Source: Bacillota bacterium (GTDB taxonomy: Bacteria > Bacillota_E > RBS10-35 > JAJYVN01). Taken from it: a DNA stretch of 7,380 nucleotides. The notes below the pieces were generated by a model. The model saw only the letters and a program-made list of their open reading frames with translations, had not been told where the DNA came from and made no database searches. How positions within the stretch are numbered: the stretch's first letter is position 1; every line of letters starts with the position of its first letter. Position numbers and translations under genes: made by a program. Location of the stretch: NCBI GenBank assembly GCA_021846605.1, contig JAJZWQ010000149.1, positions 1 to 7,380 on the forward strand, read 5' to 3'. Below, in pieces: positions 5,324-7,380 of the stretch.

Positions 5324-5611
5324 CTAGGCCTGCGCCCGGGTGGCCTCATCCCGGCTGGCGCGCAACTGGGCCAGCACTCCGGCGCGCGCCAGGAGCGCGC
5401 GGGCGGTCTCCGAGGGCTGGGCACCCTGCCGCAGCCAGCGCAGGGCCTCCTCCTGCTTGACGTGCAGGGCCGCCGGATGCTGGGTCGGATCGTAGGTCCC
5501 GATCTCCGCCAGAAACGCGCCGTCGCGCGGCGAAGTCGACTCTGCGACCACCAAGCGGTAGACCGGGTGCTTCTTGGCGCCCTGCCGCCGGAGACGGATC
5601 TTGACCAACAC
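5324..5611 (-). CDS. rpsP: 30S ribosomal protein S16
   Basis: S16 is an early-binding 30S protein required for assembly. The product has 95 residues from the GTG at 5611: VKIRLRRQGAKKHPVYRLVV at the start, AESTSPRDGAFLAEIGTYDP (24-43) and KQEEALRWLRQGAQPSETAR, all family landmarks; the last about 20 residues (RAGVLAQLRASRDEATRAQA) are the variable tail. The open frame reaches 5770 but lies over the end of ffh there and is not S16-like. GGGAGGGGA about 5615-5623 places the GTG at 5611 at the right distance; the TTG at 5608 is possible. The gene begins 31 bases after ffh. Confidence 0.97.
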   Translation of the reverse strand: MLVKIRLRRQGAKKHPVYRLVVAESTSPRDGAFLAEIGTYDPTQHPAALHVKQEEALRWLRQGAQPSETARALLARAGVLAQLRASRDEATRAQA

Positions 5612-5642
5612 GCGTCCCCTCCCTGACTCTTGCGACTGCCGA

Positions 5643-7049
5643 CTAGCGGTGCCGGCGGGACCGGTGCCGCTGCCCGGGGGGCCGGGCGACGCCCGCCGGC
5701 CATCCCCCCATGGGCCGGGGAGGCATCCCGGGCGGCCCCAGGCCCTGGGGCAAGGCCCCCCGCCCGACACCCTTCAGCAGTTTGCGGATGTCGGCGAACT
5801 GCCGCAACAGCCGGTTGACATCCGCCACCTGCGTGCCCGAGCCCAGGGCGATGCGCCGACGCCGGCTGGCGTCGACGATCTCGGGGCGGCGCCGCTCGGT
5901 GGGCGTCATGGAGCGGATGATGGCCTCCACCCGCCCCAACTCCCCCTCGTCCAACTCGGCCTTGGACGCCCGCATCTGCGCCCCCAGCCCCGGGATCATG
6001 CCCAGGATCTGCTGCAGGGGCCCCATGCGCCGCAGGGCCTGGAGCTGTTCCAGGAAGTCCTCCAGCGTGAGCCCGTCTTTCTGCACCTTGGCCTGCAGGG
6101 CCTCGGCCTGTTGGCGGTCGAACGCCTGCTCGGCGCGCTCGATCAGGCTCAGCACATCGCCCATCCCCAGGATGCGGGAGGCCATGCGTTCGGGGTGAAA
6201 AGGTTCGATGGCGTCCAGGCGCTCCCCGGTGCCGATGAACTTGATCGGCCGCTCGATCACCGCCCGCACGGACAGCGCGGCGCCGCCACGGGCGTCGCTG
6301 TCCAGGCGGCTGAGCGCCACTCCGTCCACGCCCACCCCCTCGGCAAAGCCGCGGGCCACGTTCACCGCATCCTGTCCGGCCATCGCGTCCAGGACGAGGA
6401 GCACCTCGGTGGGGTGGGCGCGGTCGCGGACCCCGCGCAGTTCGGCCATCAGGTCCGCGTCGGCCTGAGAGCGTCCCGCCGTGTCCACGATGGCCACGTC
6501 GGCCGCCAGTTCACGGGCGCGCCGCACCCCGCGCGCCGCGACGTCCGCGGGACCCTCCCCCGGCTCGGGCGTCACCACCGTGGCCCCCACCTGACGCCCG
6601 TTGATCACCAACTGTTCCACGGCCGCCGGGCGCTGCAGGTCCGCGGCCACGAGGACGGCGCGCCGGCCCTGCTTGGCCAGGTGACCGGCCAGCTTGGCCG
6701 CGAACGTCGTCTTGCCGGCCCCCTGGAGGCCGCAGAGCATGACAACCCCCGGCTTCTGGCTGCCGATCGTCAGGGTGGCGTTGGTCGTCCCCATCAGGGC
6801 GCACAGCTCGGCATGCACGATCTTGATGACCTGCTGGGCCGGGGTCAGGCTGGCGAGCACATCGTCGGCCAGGGCCCGTTCCCGCACCCGCGCCACGAAG
6901 TCCTTGACGACCTTGAAGTGGACGTCGGCCTCCAACAGGGCCAGCCGCACCTCGCGCAGCGCCTCGTCGACATCGGCGGTCGTCAGGCGTCCCCGGGAGC
7001 GCAGGCGTTGCCACACGGACTCCAGCCGTTCGCTCAGGCTCTCGAACAT
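5643..7049 (-). CDS. ffh: Signal recognition particle GTPase Ffh (SRP54)
   Basis: Ffh with its SRP RNA binds signal sequences of nascent membrane and secreted proteins and delivers them to FtsY at the membrane. From the ATG at 7049 the protein has 468 residues. N domain about 1-85 (MFESLSERLESVWQRLRSRG); G domain with G1 GLQGAGKTT 107-115, DLQRPAAVEQL 137-147, DTAGR 189-193, and SRLDSDARGGAAL 247-259 (usually TKLDGDxRGGAAL), IKFIGTGERLDAIEPFHP 269-286; M domain about 296-430 with LEDFLEQLQALRRMGPLQQI, EAIIRSMTPTER and the RNA-binding SRRRRIALGSGT 396-407. The tail is Pro/Gly/Arg-rich. A GTG at 7058 is in frame, but the ATG at 7049 gives the standard MFESLSERL start and better spacing from the G7 run. 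Preceded by ylxM with 21 bases between. Confidence 0.98.
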   Translation of the reverse strand: MFESLSERLESVWQRLRSRGRLTTADVDEALREVRLALLEADVHFKVVKDFVARVRERALADDVLASLTPAQQVIKIVHAELCALMGTTNATLTIGSQKPGVVMLCGLQGAGKTTFAAKLAGHLAKQGRRAVLVAADLQRPAAVEQLVINGRQVGATVVTPEPGEGPADVAARGVRRARELAADVAIVDTAGRSQADADLMAELRGVRDRAHPTEVLLVLDAMAGQDAVNVARGFAEGVGVDGVALSRLDSDARGGAALSVRAVIERPIKFIGTGERLDAIEPFHPERMASRILGMGDVLSLIERAEQAFDRQQAEALQAKVQKDGLTLEDFLEQLQALRRMGPLQQILGMIPGLGAQMRASKAELDEGELGRVEAIIRSMTPTERRRPEIVDASRRRRIALGSGTQVADVNRLLRQFADIRKLLKGVGRGALPQGLGPPGMPPRPMGGWPAGVARPPGQRHRSRRHR

Positions 7050-7070
7050 CCGCGTCACGCCCCCCCGCCG

Positions 7071-7380
7071 TCACTCTTCGGCCAACTGCCGCACGAGCGC
7101 GGCCGCGGCACTGATGGCCTGCTCGCGCCGCTCGCCCGCCCCCGCGGCGGCACGTTCCAAAAGGACCGTCACCTGCTCCAGGCGCGCCCGCCGCCGGGCG
7201 CGCAACGCGGCGAATCCCAGCCGCGTATCATAGCCCTCCAGCGAAACGACCGCCCGGCGCAGGAGGTCGTGCACCGCCTGCCGGCTGATCCCCGCCCGCT
7301 CTGCCACTTCGCCCAGGGAGAGATCCTCCCCATAGTACAACCGCAGCATCTGGCGCTGCCGTGCGGTCAGGAGCGGCCCG
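7071..7380 (-). CDS. ylxM: YlxM/P13 family helix-turn-helix protein, 5' end outside the window
   Basis: YlxM is a small HTH protein encoded next to ffh in Gram-positives; in streptococci it modulates SRP assembly and GTPase activity. The 102 residues in the window begin GPLLTARQRQMLRLYYGEDL and continue SLGEVAERAGISRQAVHDLL, a sigma-70 region 4-like HTH, then RRAVVSLEGYDTRLGF as in the family. The remaining about 50 residues are an Arg/Ala/Glu-rich helical tail somewhat longer than in Bacillus. The reading frame is open to the right edge, so the start (perhaps 10-20 residues further) is not visible; the ATG at 7349 is internal. The stop lies 21 bases before the ffh ATG, consistent with co-transcription. 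Confidence 0.93.
   Translation of the reverse strand, partial: GPLLTARQRQMLRLYYGEDLSLGEVAERAGISRQAVHDLLRRAVVSLEGYDTRLGFAALRARRRARLEQVTVLLERAAAGAGERREQAISAAAALVRQLAEE

Noticed and set aside
5612..5770. 53-residue N-terminal extension of S16
   Set aside because: It overlaps the ffh 3' end, is not S16-like, and a good Shine-Dalgarno supports the GTG at 5611.
1..7380. CRISPR array, tRNA or tandem repeats
   Set aside because: I saw no regularly spaced direct repeats and no cloverleaf-like sequence on either strand.

Overview
The window is very GC-rich and carries a Gram-positive-style translation and protein-targeting operon, read entirely on the minus strand from right to left. The order is ylxM (cut by the right edge), ffh, rpsP, khpA, rimM, trmD, rplS, ylqF/rbgA and rnhB. 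This order, with ylxM and khpA present, is typical of Bacillota and neighbouring terrabacterial lineages. The high GC, frequent GTG starts and G-rich ribosome binding sites point to a high-GC member of that group (for example Symbiobacterium-, Thermaerobacter- or Limnochorda-like, or an Armatimonadota/CSP1-3-type lineage). The sequence alone does not settle the taxon.

Right part (about 3370-7380): YlxM and Ffh belong to the signal recognition particle pathway. S16 and L19 are ribosomal proteins. KhpA is a small RNA-binding protein, RimM matures the 30S subunit and TrmD methylates tRNA at G37. Genes are separated by 3 to about 50 bases. A near-consensus extended -10 box lies just after the trmD stop and may give rplS and the genes after it their own promoter.

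Middle (about 1697-3370): between rplS and ylqF lies a 35-base sequence that folds into a 16-bp hairpin, fully paired only in the minus-strand transcript. YlqF is a circularly permuted 50S-assembly GTPase with an altered G4 motif (THAD). It overlaps rnhB through an ATGA junction. RNase HII has a long Arg/Gly/Ala-rich N-terminal stretch of doubtful reality.

Left part (1-1697): after rnhB comes an unrecognised 56-residue proline-rich ORF with the best Shine-Dalgarno sequence in the window. Its last codons coincide with a hairpin followed by five T, a probable operon terminator. A second GC-rich hairpin lies before an L,D-transpeptidase gene (YkuD domain plus peptidoglycan-binding domain). Immediately after that gene is a frameshifted, 5'-truncated ISKra4-like transposase remnant that continues past the left edge.

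I found no CRISPR array, tRNA, rRNA or evident new multi-gene system. The best leads are the rplS-ylqF hairpin, the small ORF with its overlapping terminator, and the non-canonical G4 motifs of the two GTPases.
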